This document shows positions 51,430 through 57,671 of a stretch of DNA of 57,671 nucleotides, piece by piece. Position numbers and translations under genes: made by a program. The notes under the pieces were generated by a model. The model was given only the letters and a program-made list of their open reading frames with translations, had not been told where the DNA came from and did no database searches. The DNA is taken from positions 1-57,671 of the forward strand of contig JAUREI010000004.1 of the NCBI GenBank assembly GCA_030827515.1, read 5' to 3'. Origin of the DNA: Prosthecobacter sp. (GTDB lineage Bacteria; Verrucomicrobiota; Verrucomicrobiia; Verrucomicrobiales; Verrucomicrobiaceae). Positions within the stretch are counted from its first letter, which is position 1; every line of letters begins with the position of its first letter.

Positions 51430-51960
51430 TCAGTTCAAAAAGTCCTCGCTGGCCTCGGTGAAGTCGTCCTCGGCGCGCGAGCGGCCCGACAGCGGCTCAC
51501 CGTCGGCGAGCTTCTGCAGGTTCTGCAGACCCGCGCCGACGCCTCGGTTGCCGCTGTTGGCGTAGGGGAAGAAGTTGATCGACGCCCGGCCGTAGTCGCC
51601 GGACACGATCTCGCTGGCGTCGAGGATCGGATTCAGCGCCGAGTCCACCACGCCGGGCTTCTGCTTCGAGTTGCAGTTGATGAACCAATGGCCCTTGTAC
51701 TCGGCCGAGTCCCGCTCGGCGTCGCCGTCGCGCAGCGGCAGCTTCAGGCCCGCAGGGACCTTGCCGCCCCACTGCGCCTTGCCGGCTTCGGCCGCGGCCT
51801 GGATGCCTGCCTTGACCTTCTTCAGCGTCGCCTCGTCATCCTTGCGGATGAGCAAGCACACGCTGTACTTCGGCTCTTGTCCGGGCTGCGCGGCGCGCGG
51901 CTGGAACACGTTGAGATACGAGAACCGGACCTTGCCGGTCACCACCTTGGTTGCGCTCAT
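51430..51960 (-). CDS. DUF2815-type ssDNA-binding protein
   Basis: The 176-residue protein has the DUF2815/Enc34-like pattern, with VTGKVRFSYLNVFQP, KYSVCLLIRKDD, GHWFINCNSKQKPG and ASINFFPYANSGNRGVG. The acidic C-terminal tail, AEDDFTEASEDFLN, is like that of other SSB proteins and could bind the polymerase or nuclease. It protects single-stranded DNA during replication or recombination. The gene is close to the DUF2800 nuclease, its usual phage neighbour. Confidence 0.87.
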   Translation of the reverse strand: MSATKVVTGKVRFSYLNVFQPRAAQPGQEPKYSVCLLIRKDDEATLKKVKAGIQAAAEAGKAQWGGKVPAGLKLPLRDGDAERDSAEYKGHWFINCNSKQKPGVVDSALNPILDASEIVSGDYGRASINFFPYANSGNRGVGAGLQNLQKLADGEPLSGRSRAEDDFTEASEDFLN

Positions 51961-51984
51961 GTGGGGTCTCCCTGTTGCGCTGTT

Positions 51985-53169
51985 TCACGAAAAATCTGTA
52001 GCCGCGGAGGCCACAGAGCTTAAGGCCTGGCGCTTGTCGTTGACAGGCACCAGGGTCGGTTTGCCGGCAGGCTTCACGACCAGGTCGTTCAGCAGCTCGG
52101 CGAATTTCTTCTTGCCGATGGCCTTCTCCATCGCGGTGATCCCAAGCAGGGACCTCTCGTAGATCAGCGCCTCGGGCACGCCGGCATCCAGCAGCTTCTG
52201 CGCCACGGCGTCGGCGTCGGCGTACTTGCGATTGCTGCGACCCTCGACGAGCTTGAAGCCGGGCAGCTCGTGGCCGGCCTCGGCCTGCTTCAGGGCGTAG
52301 CTCTTGACGTCGTTCAACCAGTCGATCGCCATGTCCGCCTTGCTCAGCACGTCGACCAGCTGCTCGCGCGTCAGCAGCTCCGGCGCCTTGAGCGCGAAGT
52401 CCTGCTGAGCCACGGCGAGCGCCGCCTCCGCGCGGGCAGGGCAGAGGAACCTGGCCCGACAGAAGCCGCTCGTGCAGTGGTCGCCCGGCACAAACTCACC
52501 CTCGCCGGCCCACGCCTGCGTTGCGCGTGGCGCAACATAGGTGTCGGCCCAATCGACCAGCTCCTGAGCGCCGATCTCTTCGCATGCGTAGTTGTCCAGC
52601 CGCGGCTGCAGGATCGTCATGCGCACGCTCTTGATGTCGTACAGGTGCGCAAACTGGTCCCACGCGCCAAGGCCGTACAGGCGCATCTGCGTGTTCTCCA
52701 GAGCCTGCACCGGCACGCCCTTGCCGAACTTCAGGTCAAGCACCTCCAGCGTGTCGTCGGCCACGATCACCAAGTCGCCGGTGCCGAAACCCTCCGGCAC
52801 CCAGCGGCTGAAGTCGACGCGCTGCTCGACCAGGATCACCGGGTCCTCGCACCTGGCGCGTGCGTCGTCGATGCGCTCCATAGCCACGGCCACCGCGGCC
52901 GCGACGTGGTCACGCAGGTCAGCGCTGTCGAAGTGCAGCAGGTCCTGCGGCAAAGGATCGACCGGGCGGCCCAGGCGGGTCAGCAGCTCCTGCTCGAACA
53001 CGGCGTGGGCGAACGTGCCCTCGGCCGCGAAGCTGCTCTGCTCGTCCGGGAACTGCTCTTCGAGCTTGGCGCTCGGAGTGCAGGTCAGCCACTTCTTGCT
53101 GCCGCTGGCGCTGAGCTTCGCGTGCGCGCGCTCGGCGACGATCGGAATGCTTTTGTCTCTCAGCTTCAT
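51985..53169 (-). CDS. DUF2800-type PD-(D/E)XK nuclease
   Basis: The 394-residue protein begins with a KLSASGSKKWLTCTPSA motif and AEGTFAHAVFE. The nuclease core shows EVLDLKFGKG and QMRLYGLGAW. A cysteine cluster, CTSGFCRARFLCPAR, resembles the iron-sulphur site of Cas4/AddB-type nucleases. DUF2800 proteins usually accompany phage SSB and polymerase genes. It likely acts in recombination or DNA end processing. ATG 53169 overlaps the preceding stop as ATGA. Confidence 0.87.
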   Translation of the reverse strand: MKLRDKSIPIVAERAHAKLSASGSKKWLTCTPSAKLEEQFPDEQSSFAAEGTFAHAVFEQELLTRLGRPVDPLPQDLLHFDSADLRDHVAAAVAVAMERIDDARARCEDPVILVEQRVDFSRWVPEGFGTGDLVIVADDTLEVLDLKFGKGVPVQALENTQMRLYGLGAWDQFAHLYDIKSVRMTILQPRLDNYACEEIGAQELVDWADTYVAPRATQAWAGEGEFVPGDHCTSGFCRARFLCPARAEAALAVAQQDFALKAPELLTREQLVDVLSKADMAIDWLNDVKSYALKQAEAGHELPGFKLVEGRSNRKYADADAVAQKLLDAGVPEALIYERSLLGITAMEKAIGKKKFAELLNDLVVKPAGKPTLVPVNDKRQALSSVASAATDFS

Positions 53170-53846
53170 CCCTCTCCCCTTCCGTCATAGGTCACGTCGC
53201 TGGTGTCGCCGAGGCGCCACTTCGACTTGTTCTCCACCGTCCACTTGATCGTCGCAACCTTGAAGTCCGGGAACTTCAGCTCGCTGGGCGTAAGCGCCGG
53301 GTCGAAGAACCGGCATCTGTTGTTCGGCTGCAAACCGAATTGCCCGTTGTCCAGCTTCAGCAAGTTGTAGGACTTGTGCTCGTCGACCGTCTCGACGAAC
53401 GTGAAGTCCGGGATGCGCGGATCAGGGTTGCAGCCGTCCAGCGTCAGCACGTACTCGCCTGGGTGCAGCTGCTTGTCCTTGCCGTAGAACTCGCAGCGCA
53501 GGCCCTTGATCAGAGGCTTCTCGACCACGGTCACGTAGTAGCTGAGCGCGTCCCAGATCTGCAGCATGTCGAGCGGCAGGTCCTCCTCGGGCGCAGGCCG
53601 CAGCACGCCGGCGTCGTCGGCGCGCAGGGCGTCGTAGTCCCGCCACCGGAAAGCACTGATCGGCAGCTTGTCGTACAGCGCGCCGTAGCCAGGCAAGTAG
53701 GTCTCGAACCGGAACGCCTCGCCGCGGTGCGCTTTGACCGAACACCACACGCCTTCGACCAGGTGGCCGTGGCCACGCTCGAAGTCGTACAGGTACTCAG
53801 CGCGCACGAGGACCTTCATCGGGGGCAGGGGGCAGACGAAGTTCAT
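53166..53846 (-). CDS. Hypothetical replication-operon protein (226 aa)
   Basis: The protein starts MNFVCPLPPMKVLVRAEYLY. It has a middle part with DALSYYVTVVEKPLIKGLRC and LHPGEYVLTLDGC, and is probably mixed alpha/beta. No family is recognised. ATGA overlaps at both ends place it firmly in the operon. Confidence 0.68.
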   Translation of the reverse strand: MNFVCPLPPMKVLVRAEYLYDFERGHGHLVEGVWCSVKAHRGEAFRFETYLPGYGALYDKLPISAFRWRDYDALRADDAGVLRPAPEEDLPLDMLQIWDALSYYVTVVEKPLIKGLRCEFYGKDKQLHPGEYVLTLDGCNPDPRIPDFTFVETVDEHKSYNLLKLDNGQFGLQPNNRCRFFDPALTPSELKFPDFKVATIKWTVENKSKWRLGDTSDVTYDGRGEG

Positions 53847-54046
53847 TCGACCACCTCCCTTTTGATCTCGCGCAGATCAGCGTCCTCGTGCGGCTCCACT
53901 TGGGTGGTCGGCATCTCGTAGGTGTGCCACTTGGTGCCACACTCCTCCCGGTCGCACCGGCGCCAGCGCTTGATCCAGCCGTTGTTCAGGCGCCGCGTCA
54001 TCGTGACGGTGCTGTCGAAGTAGGTGCATTGCGGGCAGCAGCTCAT
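53843..54046 (-). CDS. Zinc-ribbon protein, Ogr/NrdR-like (67 aa)
   Basis: Two cysteine pairs, CPQC near the start and CDREECGTKW later, match zinc ribbons such as Ogr/Delta regulators or the NrdR N-terminus. The spacer has a TVTMTRRLNNGW type of sequence. The ribosome binding site is the AAGGAGAAGAACGC junction. It could be a transcription activator of late genes or an adaptor protein; evidence does not choose. Confidence 0.72.
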   Translation of the reverse strand: MSCCPQCTYFDSTVTMTRRLNNGWIKRWRRCDREECGTKWHTYEMPTTQVEPHEDADLREIKREVVE

Positions 54047-54438
54047 GCGTTCTTCTCCTTCAGCGCGGCTTCTTTGTTTACAGCTTCATAGGTTGCTTCG
54101 AAGATGTCGGGCTTGCAGGGGTAGTGTTCGCCATTCACGCCAGTGATGATCCAGTCGCCGGGGCAGACGATATGTCCGCCCTCAAGCGTGTAGACCCAGC
54201 CGTGATCGTGCATGGTGTCTCCGCACTTCTTGCAGGCACGATCCCCGCTATCGTCGGGGCGGCGGTAGTAGCGCACTATGTCGCCCTCCCACCCCATGAT
54301 TTTGCGGTACTCTGGCCCAAACCGCACCAGTTCACCGCCAGCCGCGCCGTCATGGGTCTTGCTGTAATCCAGCGGGTGGTCGCCGTTCTTGAACCACTGC
54401 GTAGCCTCAATGACCACAGGCTTTTTGCGGAACTTCAT
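54043..54438 (-). CDS. Conserved hypothetical phage protein (131 aa)
   Basis: The N-terminus MKFRKKPVVIEATQWF and the C-terminal CPGDWIITGVNGEHYPCKPD are widespread in phages. Two Cys pairs, CKKCGD and C.PGDW...C, may bind metal. The start overlaps the upstream stop through the junction CTGAAGGAAAAGAACGCATG. The protein itself ends ALKEKNA. Function is unknown. Confidence 0.78.
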   Translation of the reverse strand: MKFRKKPVVIEATQWFKNGDHPLDYSKTHDGAAGGELVRFGPEYRKIMGWEGDIVRYYRRPDDSGDRACKKCGDTMHDHGWVYTLEGGHIVCPGDWIITGVNGEHYPCKPDIFEATYEAVNKEAALKEKNA

Positions 54439-54668
54439 GCGTTCTTTTCCTTCAGGTTTGCCAATACCGCGCGGCCTTTGTCGGTAAGCCGGTCAATAGC
54501 GACTAGGTTTCCTGCTCGTCGGATCGTAGGTCCGGGTCCGATCAGCCCTCGGGTACGCAGCGACCAATACGTCATCCACGATCCACGCTTACTGTTGTAC
54601 ATCTTGAACCCCCACCCTTTGTCGAACATCTTGAGCATGAAGATCTGGTGCGGAGACAACTTAGCCAC
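54435..54668 (-). CDS. Small winged-helix-like hypothetical protein (77 aa)
   Basis: GTG 54668 follows GGAAGG and overlaps the preceding stop; a TTG seven codons upstream is less likely. The protein begins MAKLSPHQIFMLKMFDKGWG and has LTDKGRAVLANL near its end, a pattern of small winged-helix proteins. It ends LKEKNA, produced by the recurring junction module. DNA binding is possible but not shown. Confidence 0.6.
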   Translation of the reverse strand: MAKLSPHQIFMLKMFDKGWGFKMYNSKRGSWMTYWSLRTRGLIGPGPTIRRAGNLVAIDRLTDKGRAVLANLKEKNA

Positions 54669-54966
54669 GACGACCTTCCGCTTTGGCAATCGCCGCCCGT
54701 GCTTGTGCTACCGCGTGAATCGTTGCGTCATCACGTTCTTCATCAAAACACTCAGCAAGCATCAGCTTGAGCGCATCAAGCAAGTCAGGCGCAGCAGCAA
54801 TCAATCGTGCGTTGGCTTGTTGTTCACTAGGCGGGATCGTCAGGCGCGTCGGTATGTTAGCGACTGTTGCGCTATGCACCCCTGCTTTACGCACGGTCAC
54901 GGAAAACGGGTTGGTTTTCCAGTTGTTGTTCTCGTTCAAAACCCAGCGTTCAGTTGAGTGCTTCAT
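54661..54966 (-). CDS. Conserved hypothetical phage protein (101 aa)
   Basis: The middle contains ANARLIAAAPDLLDALKLML, a sequence common in phage hypotheticals of replication and accessory operons. ATG 54966 overlaps the previous stop through the junction AAGGAAAAGAACACATGA. The first half contains more Thr/Asn and AT-ending codons than its neighbours. Function is unknown. Confidence 0.7.
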   Translation of the reverse strand: MKHSTERWVLNENNNWKTNPFSVTVRKAGVHSATVANIPTRLTIPPSEQQANARLIAAAPDLLDALKLMLAECFDEERDDATIHAVAQARAAIAKAEGRRG

Positions 54967-55280
54967 GTGTTCTTTTCCTTCAGCGCGGCTTCGATGGCGC
55001 GGGCAAGGTCGCGCCAAAACGGCGCAGTCGGTTCGTTTCCGTTCATGTCGTCCACGATGTCGGCGATTGCCTCATCCTTCAGCCCCACCCACTCGCGGCG
55101 GGGCGAGGTCGGCTCGACCAGCGCGGCGCGCAGGGCGATGAGCGTCTCGCGTCCTTTTCGCTCGCCAACGTCAAACATCTCGGTGATTCCGATTCCGGCT
55201 TGATAGTCCTGCATGGCGCACACGCAAGTCTCCAACGCCTCCAACGCCGCCTCGGCAGCGATTCTCAATCGATCGCTCAT
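54963..55280 (-). CDS. Helical hypothetical protein (105 aa)
   Basis: ATG 55280 overlaps the SGNH hydrolase stop as ATGA; longer open frames upstream are shadows. The protein begins MSDRLRIAAEAALEALETC and has an FWRDLARAIEAALKEKNT end. That C-terminus is formed by the same junction module as in the 54043 and 54435 genes. No domain is recognised. Confidence 0.65.
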   Translation of the reverse strand: MSDRLRIAAEAALEALETCVCAMQDYQAGIGITEMFDVGERKGRETLIALRAALVEPTSPRREWVGLKDEAIADIVDDMNGNEPTAPFWRDLARAIEAALKEKNT

Positions 55281-55684
55281 TGCGTGCTCCTCGCCAGCGT
55301 CCGGTAGCCCTGCGTCGTCGGATGCACGCCGTCCGCGCTCATGTACTGCTCGGGCCGGGGCAGCACAACGTCGCCGTACTCCGTTGCGATTTTTTCGATT
55401 GCTTCGAGTTGCGACGCCTTTCTCGCGCCGGGCGAGATCCAGTAGACGCGGTCGGCCTTGATCTCCGCGCGCAGCTTGCGCAGCTCCCGCTCGGACCGCA
55501 CGCCCTGGTGGTCGTTGGCACCGAGCGACACGATCGCCGTGCGGTAGCGCCGCGTGCCGACGACCGGCAGGTACTCGCGGTTGAACTGCCAGCTGTTCCA
55601 GCCGCCGCGCACGTAGCTGACGCACTCGCGCCGCTGCGCAAACACGCCGACGGCGATGCTGTCGCCGAGGATCAGGCAGTCCAT
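55277..55684 (-). CDS. GDSL/SGNH-fold hydrolase (135 aa)
   Basis: The protein has block I LILGDSIAVG with Ser9, block III LGANDH with Gly55, Asn57 and Asp58, and block V DGVHPTTQGY with Asp118 and His121. These give the Ser/Asp/His set of SGNH esterases. It is short but complete. Location in the replication operon is unusual for an esterase; possible substrates include surface polysaccharide acetyl groups or lipids. ATG 55684 overlaps the previous stop as TGATG. Confidence 0.83.
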   Translation of the reverse strand: MDCLILGDSIAVGVFAQRRECVSYVRGGWNSWQFNREYLPVVGTRRYRTAIVSLGANDHQGVRSERELRKLRAEIKADRVYWISPGARKASQLEAIEKIATEYGDVVLPRPEQYMSADGVHPTTQGYRTLARSTQ

Positions 55685-55806
55685 CACAGGAACCACCGAG
55701 CAACGTGGATGCCGACCGCCACCAGGAACCCGCACCAGCCGGCCACAACAACGCCGGCCAGCAGGGCCAAACCAAGCAGCACGATGACGCTGCTCAGACC
55801 CTTCAT
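55684..55806 (-). CDS. Small membrane protein (40 aa)
   Basis: The peptide is almost entirely hydrophobic: LSSVIVLLGLALLAGVVVAG and CGFLVAVGIHVARWFL are two short helices or one long hydrophobic region. ATG 55806 is chosen because it overlaps the previous stop. Its stop overlaps the SGNH hydrolase start, suggesting linked production. Function is unknown. Confidence 0.62.
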   Translation of the reverse strand: MKGLSSVIVLLGLALLAGVVVAGWCGFLVAVGIHVARWFL

Positions 55807-56054
55807 TGCAGCCCCCCATCGCCCGGCAGCACGAGCTTCAGCTGCGGCTCGTTGGCCGCCTGCTCCTGGTCGGCAACCATCCGGTTGAACCATTGGATGG
55901 CGTCTTTGCAGATCTGCTCGGCGTTGGTCGCCAGATAGGTCCCGACGATCACCGCCGGCGTGGGCGGCTGGTTCAGGGCCTCGGGGTCGTCCAACTTGCC
56001 TTCGAGGTGCAGCTCGTCGCCGTTGTCGGCGATCGTCAGGGTGACGGTGGTCAT
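55803..56054 (-). CDS. Hypothetical protein (83 aa)
   Basis: The N-terminal half (MTTVTLTIADNGDELHLEG) is beta-rich and the C-terminal half helical. ATG 56054 overlaps the preceding stop. No family is recognised. It belongs to the first four genes of the leftward operon. Confidence 0.65.
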   Translation of the reverse strand: MTTVTLTIADNGDELHLEGKLDDPEALNQPPTPAVIVGTYLATNAEQICKDAIQWFNRMVADQEQAANEPQLKLVLPGDGGLQ

Positions 56055-56545
56055 GCGATCTCCTTCGCGCGGGCCATCAGCGCGGCGTAGTCGCTCTCCT
56101 GCACGTCGGTCAGCTTTGCCGCGCCATAGTCGGCCAGCAGAGCCTTGACCGCCTCGCCGTGACCATCGCGGCTCAGCGAGCTCAGCTTGGCCCGCACGTC
56201 GACCAGCGTGATGGCCGGGGTCTCAGGCGCAGCCGGAGGCGGCGGGGGAGGGGGCGGCAGGGGCGCCGCGGGAGCGGTGGGCTCGGGCGCCGCGCTCTTT
56301 CGTTTGCGGATGACCTTGGCCGGCTCGACGGTCGGCTGCTCATCTTCGTCAGCGCCGGGCTCGCGCTCGGTCACTGCGGGAACTTCGACCGGCAGCGCGT
56401 CGGCCATCGTCTCGTTGGCCACGCCGCGGAACATCTCGGAGAACTTCGCATCGGCCGCGGCCTCGTCGTCGCGAATGCGCTGCAGCAGCGCGAGCGCGGC
56501 GTCGAGGTGGGCGGGGGTGCGGGGCGTCAGGGTGATGGTGATCAT
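56051..56545 (-). CDS. Pro-rich hypothetical protein (164 aa)
   Basis: An N-terminal beta/helix region, MITITLTPRTPAHLDAALAL, leads to a linker with an eight-proline run. The C-terminal domain, DVRAKLSSLSRDGHGEAVKA and YGAAKLTDVQESDYAALMAR, has the form of a small helical domain seen in other phage accessory proteins. ATG 56545 overlaps the previous stop. Its role is unknown. Confidence 0.66.
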   Translation of the reverse strand: MITITLTPRTPAHLDAALALLQRIRDDEAAADAKFSEMFRGVANETMADALPVEVPAVTEREPGADEDEQPTVEPAKVIRKRKSAAPEPTAPAAPLPPPPPPPPAAPETPAITLVDVRAKLSSLSRDGHGEAVKALLADYGAAKLTDVQESDYAALMARAKEIA

Positions 56546-56706
56546 TTCACCCCCTTCGGCTCGTCGTAGAACTCGGTGCGGCTCTCGCTGGGCGGAACCC
56601 ATCCGAATTTGCGCCACGTGGCTTGCACGTCGGCGCCCGGCTTCCACTGGCCGACCGGGATGATCGGCGCGCTCTTGCCCTCTGCGGGGCTCCTGTCATC
56701 TGCCAC
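56542..56706 (-). CDS. First gene of leftward replication operon, hypothetical (54 aa)
   Basis: GTG 56706 lies six bases after a near-perfect AGGAGG. A longer frame from TTG 56736 lacks such a site. The 54-residue product has TWRKFGWVPPSESRTEFYD near its C-terminus. The preceding region carries a promoter candidate. Function is unknown. Confidence 0.62.
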   Translation of the reverse strand: MADDRSPAEGKSAPIIPVGQWKPGADVQATWRKFGWVPPSESRTEFYDEPKGVK

Positions 56707-56749
56707 TTGCCACCTCCTGTTGTTTGGAAAGCACAACTTACGGGAAGCA

Positions 56750-56779
56750 AGTATGGCTAACGTCGACAGGCGCGGTCAA
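56750..56779 (-). promoter_or_regulatory. Sigma70-like promoter of the leftward operon
   Basis: On the minus strand TTGACC (56774-56779) and CATACT (56750-56755) have an 18-base spacer and match five and four of six consensus positions. The 5' UTR would be about 40 bases before GTG 56706. Confidence 0.5.
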
Positions 56780-56793
56780 CCCCCGGGTGAATC

Positions 56794-56808
56794 AGGACAA
56801 ACCCTAAT
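56794..56808 (-). promoter_or_regulatory. Half-site of the TTAGGG operator
   Basis: The minus strand carries TTAGGGTTTGTCCT, matching the first ten bases of the palindrome at 7937-7952 with one change but lacking its CCCTAA arm. It lies about 15 bases upstream of the promoter -35 box. It could be a weak binding site for the same regulator. Confidence 0.35.
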
Positions 56809-56876
56809 CCTGGGCAGTGAGAATCTGCACAACTACGGATGCGGTATTGACCTCGGCCAGCGGGGGACGACGAACG

Positions 56877-56894
56877 GCGGCCGACATCGGCCGC
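56877..56894. promoter_or_regulatory. Perfect palindrome upstream of the Cro-like gene
   Basis: GCGGCCGA-CA-TCGGCCGC has 8-base perfect arms and a two-base centre, too tight for a stable RNA loop and more like a protein operator. It is about 57 bases before ATG 56951. Autoregulation by the Cro-like protein is a reasonable guess. Confidence 0.5.
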
Positions 56895-56950
56895 GCGAGG
56901 GGCGGGATAACCCGGTATGCACAAAAGGAAAGCGCCGCTATCATCAAGGC

Positions 56951-57172
56951 ATGAGCGTCAGGGAGATCATCACCACCCTCGGGGGCCCCGCGGCCATCGC
57001 CCGTCACCTCGGCGTGACGTCGCAGGCGGTCAGCCTGTGGGTGATCAAGCAGCGCATCCCGGCTGATCGCGTGCCCGCCCTCGAAGCGCTGGCCCGCGAA
57101 GCCGGGCTGCCGATCCGGGCTGAGCAGATGCGGCCCGACATCGCTTGGTCCGCCCTGCGGGCGCCGGCATGA
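56951..57172 (+). CDS. Cro/YdaS-like transcriptional regulator (73 aa)
   Basis: The helix-turn-helix region GGPAAIARHLGVTSQAVSLW followed by IPADRVPALEALAREAG matches the YdaS/Cro-type family, which recognises operators as dimers. ATG 56951 is used; the longer open frame upstream crosses the control palindrome. It is the first rightward early gene and overlaps the next as ATGA. It may control both divergent early operons. No CI-like repressor partner is recognised. Confidence 0.83.
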   Translation: MSVREIITTLGGPAAIARHLGVTSQAVSLWVIKQRIPADRVPALEALAREAGLPIRAEQMRPDIAWSALRAPA

Positions 57173-57363
57173 CCGAGCTGCACCTGCGGCTGTCTTACGA
57201 CGCCGTGCTCGGCCTGTCGCAGGGCGAGCAGCTGGTCGTGGACGTGCCGGACACCGACGTGCGGATCTACTTGTCCTGCAGTGATTCGGCCGTCGAGTCG
57301 TTTCGCCAGGCGGTCCACCGCGCGATGCTGCACATGCTGCCCGTGGAGGGTTCGACGCACTGA
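57169..57363 (+). CDS. Small hypothetical protein (64 aa), complete copy
   Basis: ATG 57169 overlaps the Cro-like stop as ATGA. The product begins MTELHLRLSYDAVLGLSQGE and continues with a DVPDTDVRIYLSC segment, mostly beta. Its last 37 residues also appear at window positions 1-115. No family is recognised. Confidence 0.72.
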   Translation: MTELHLRLSYDAVLGLSQGEQLVVDVPDTDVRIYLSCSDSAVESFRQAVHRAMLHMLPVEGSTH

Positions 57364-57375
57364 AGCAAAACCGTG

Positions 57376-57391
57376 CCGGCCGGATTGCCGG
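57376..57391 (+). promoter_or_regulatory. 5'-UTR stem-loop, right-end copy
   Basis: This is the second copy of the hairpin at 128-143, with arms CCGGC and GCCGG. It is unchanged although a nearby base differs between the two repeat copies. Confidence 0.55.
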
Positions 57392-57410
57392 TGTTCGTCT
57401 GGAGTCGATA

Positions 57411-57602
57411 GTGAGTTCGCAACGAATTGAATACTTCCGCGACCTGCTCGCGGACGCCTGCGCCGCCCTCGAAGAGACCGGCGTCGAGCCGCAGGACCAC
57501 GCCCTCGTGCTGGCCGCTCTGATTGAGAGCGACGCGGCCAACGGAATTCGCAAGGCGCTGCTGGACCTGACAGAGGCCACGCGCAAGGCGGGGCGCGCAT
57601 GA
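57411..57602 (+). CDS. Small conserved hypothetical protein (63 aa), right-end copy
   Basis: This variant of the 163-354 gene has Ser at residue 3 where the left copy has Leu, and seven silent changes. GTG start, GGAG and the stop overlap with the primase-helicase start are kept. The two sequences look like alleles of one gene. Confidence 0.75.
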   Translation: MSSQRIEYFRDLLADACAALEETGVEPQDHALVLAALIESDAANGIRKALLDLTEATRKAGRA

Positions 57603-57671
57603 CCCGGCGCTTCGGTGCGGATGGCCCCGAACTGCACCGGGGCGGGTGGGACGTGGTCCCCGTCAAGCCGA
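57599..57671 (+). CDS. 5' end of primase-helicase gene (partial, right-end copy)
   Basis: The first 24 codons of the primase-helicase gene, identical in DNA to 351-423, are cut by the window end. It is not a second gene but the same locus seen through the circular overlap. Confidence 0.85.
   Translation, partial: MTRRFGADGPELHRGGWDVVPVKP

Larger units (their letters stand above)
56707..56950. promoter_or_regulatory. Divergent early control region
   Basis: This 244-base region has no supported gene. It contains the leftward promoter candidate at 56750-56779, a TTAGGGTTTG-type half-site at 56794-56808, a TTGACC at 56847-56852 lacking a good -10 on its right, and a perfect palindrome at 56877-56894. 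It separates the two early operons, as expected for a switch region near a Cro-like gene. Confidence 0.6.
57249..57671. repeat. Right copy of imperfect 423-bp terminal repeat
   Basis: This stretch matches bases 1-423 with nine substitutions and no gaps. Joining the copies gives a circle of about 57,248 bp. Seven of the eight differences within the 63-aa gene are synonymous, as expected for natural variants and not for random sequencing error. Confidence 0.93.

Noticed and set aside
56707..56950. tRNA gene in the divergent control region
   Set aside because: Short palindromes occur, but no cloverleaf with a T-arm and an anticodon arm can be drawn.

Overview
The window is a complete or nearly complete tailed-phage genome, probably a podovirus. 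The last 423 bases (57249-57671) repeat bases 1-423 with nine substitutions, so the sequence closes into a circle of about 57,248 bp. Base composition is GC-rich with strong G/C bias at third codon positions, which suggests a high-GC proteobacterial host. A Burkholderiales-type host is a guess from the general resemblance to Bcep22-like podoviruses, which also encode one giant virion protein. No integrase, tRNA, CRISPR array, reverse transcriptase or phage RNA polymerase was recognised. The few promoter-like sites look sigma70-like, so host RNA polymerase probably transcribes the genome.

Layout. (1) Rightward early genes, 56951 through the circle junction to 5102: a Cro/YdaS-like regulator, two small proteins, a primase-helicase, an intergenic GTCACC repeat cluster (origin candidate), a VRR-NUC nuclease, an SNF2-type helicase and a DnaJ-type zinc-finger protein. 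(2) Leftward accessory genes, 7861 to 5065: small proteins, several under 60 aa, plus a DUF932-like protein, with repeated 5' hairpins and composite palindromes. (3) Rightward virion and lysis block, 8187 to 47324: terminase, portal, scaffold, N4-gp56-type capsid protein, adaptor, tail proteins, two large fibre-type proteins, a holin/SAR endolysin/embedded spanin cassette, a metallopeptidase-like protein, a metallophosphoesterase, internal virion proteins, and a 3838-residue polyvalent protein. (4) Leftward replication block, 56706 to 47370: a GDSL/SGNH hydrolase, a DUF2800-type PD-(D/E)XK protein, a DUF2815-type ssDNA-binding protein, a family A DNA polymerase, DUF3310 and an excisionase-like protein, mostly joined by stop/start overlaps.

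How it fits together. The regulator region at 56707-56950 divides two divergent early transcription units that together supply primase-helicase, polymerase, ssDNA-binding protein and nucleases. The late block packages DNA through a portal into a scaffolded capsid and lyses the cell with a holin-SAR endolysin-spanin set. The proteins from 31385 to 47324 occupy the position of T7-type ejection proteins. The giant protein carries an HExxH metalloprotease motif, an ADP-ribosyltransferase-like domain and other polyvalent-protein domains, so it is the best candidate for an injected anti-host or anti-defence factor.

Most notable observations: diverged terminal copies with mainly synonymous differences; a stem-loop repeated just upstream of the ribosome binding sites of four unlinked early genes; a 37-bp composite palindrome duplicated in the leftward control regions with a related copy inside the giant gene; a possible overprinted gene inside the giant gene; a W[ND]EEA[AT]K motif shared by three morphogenesis proteins; two promoter/short RNA/terminator modules; and shuffled gene-junction modules that serve as both C-terminus and ribosome binding site.
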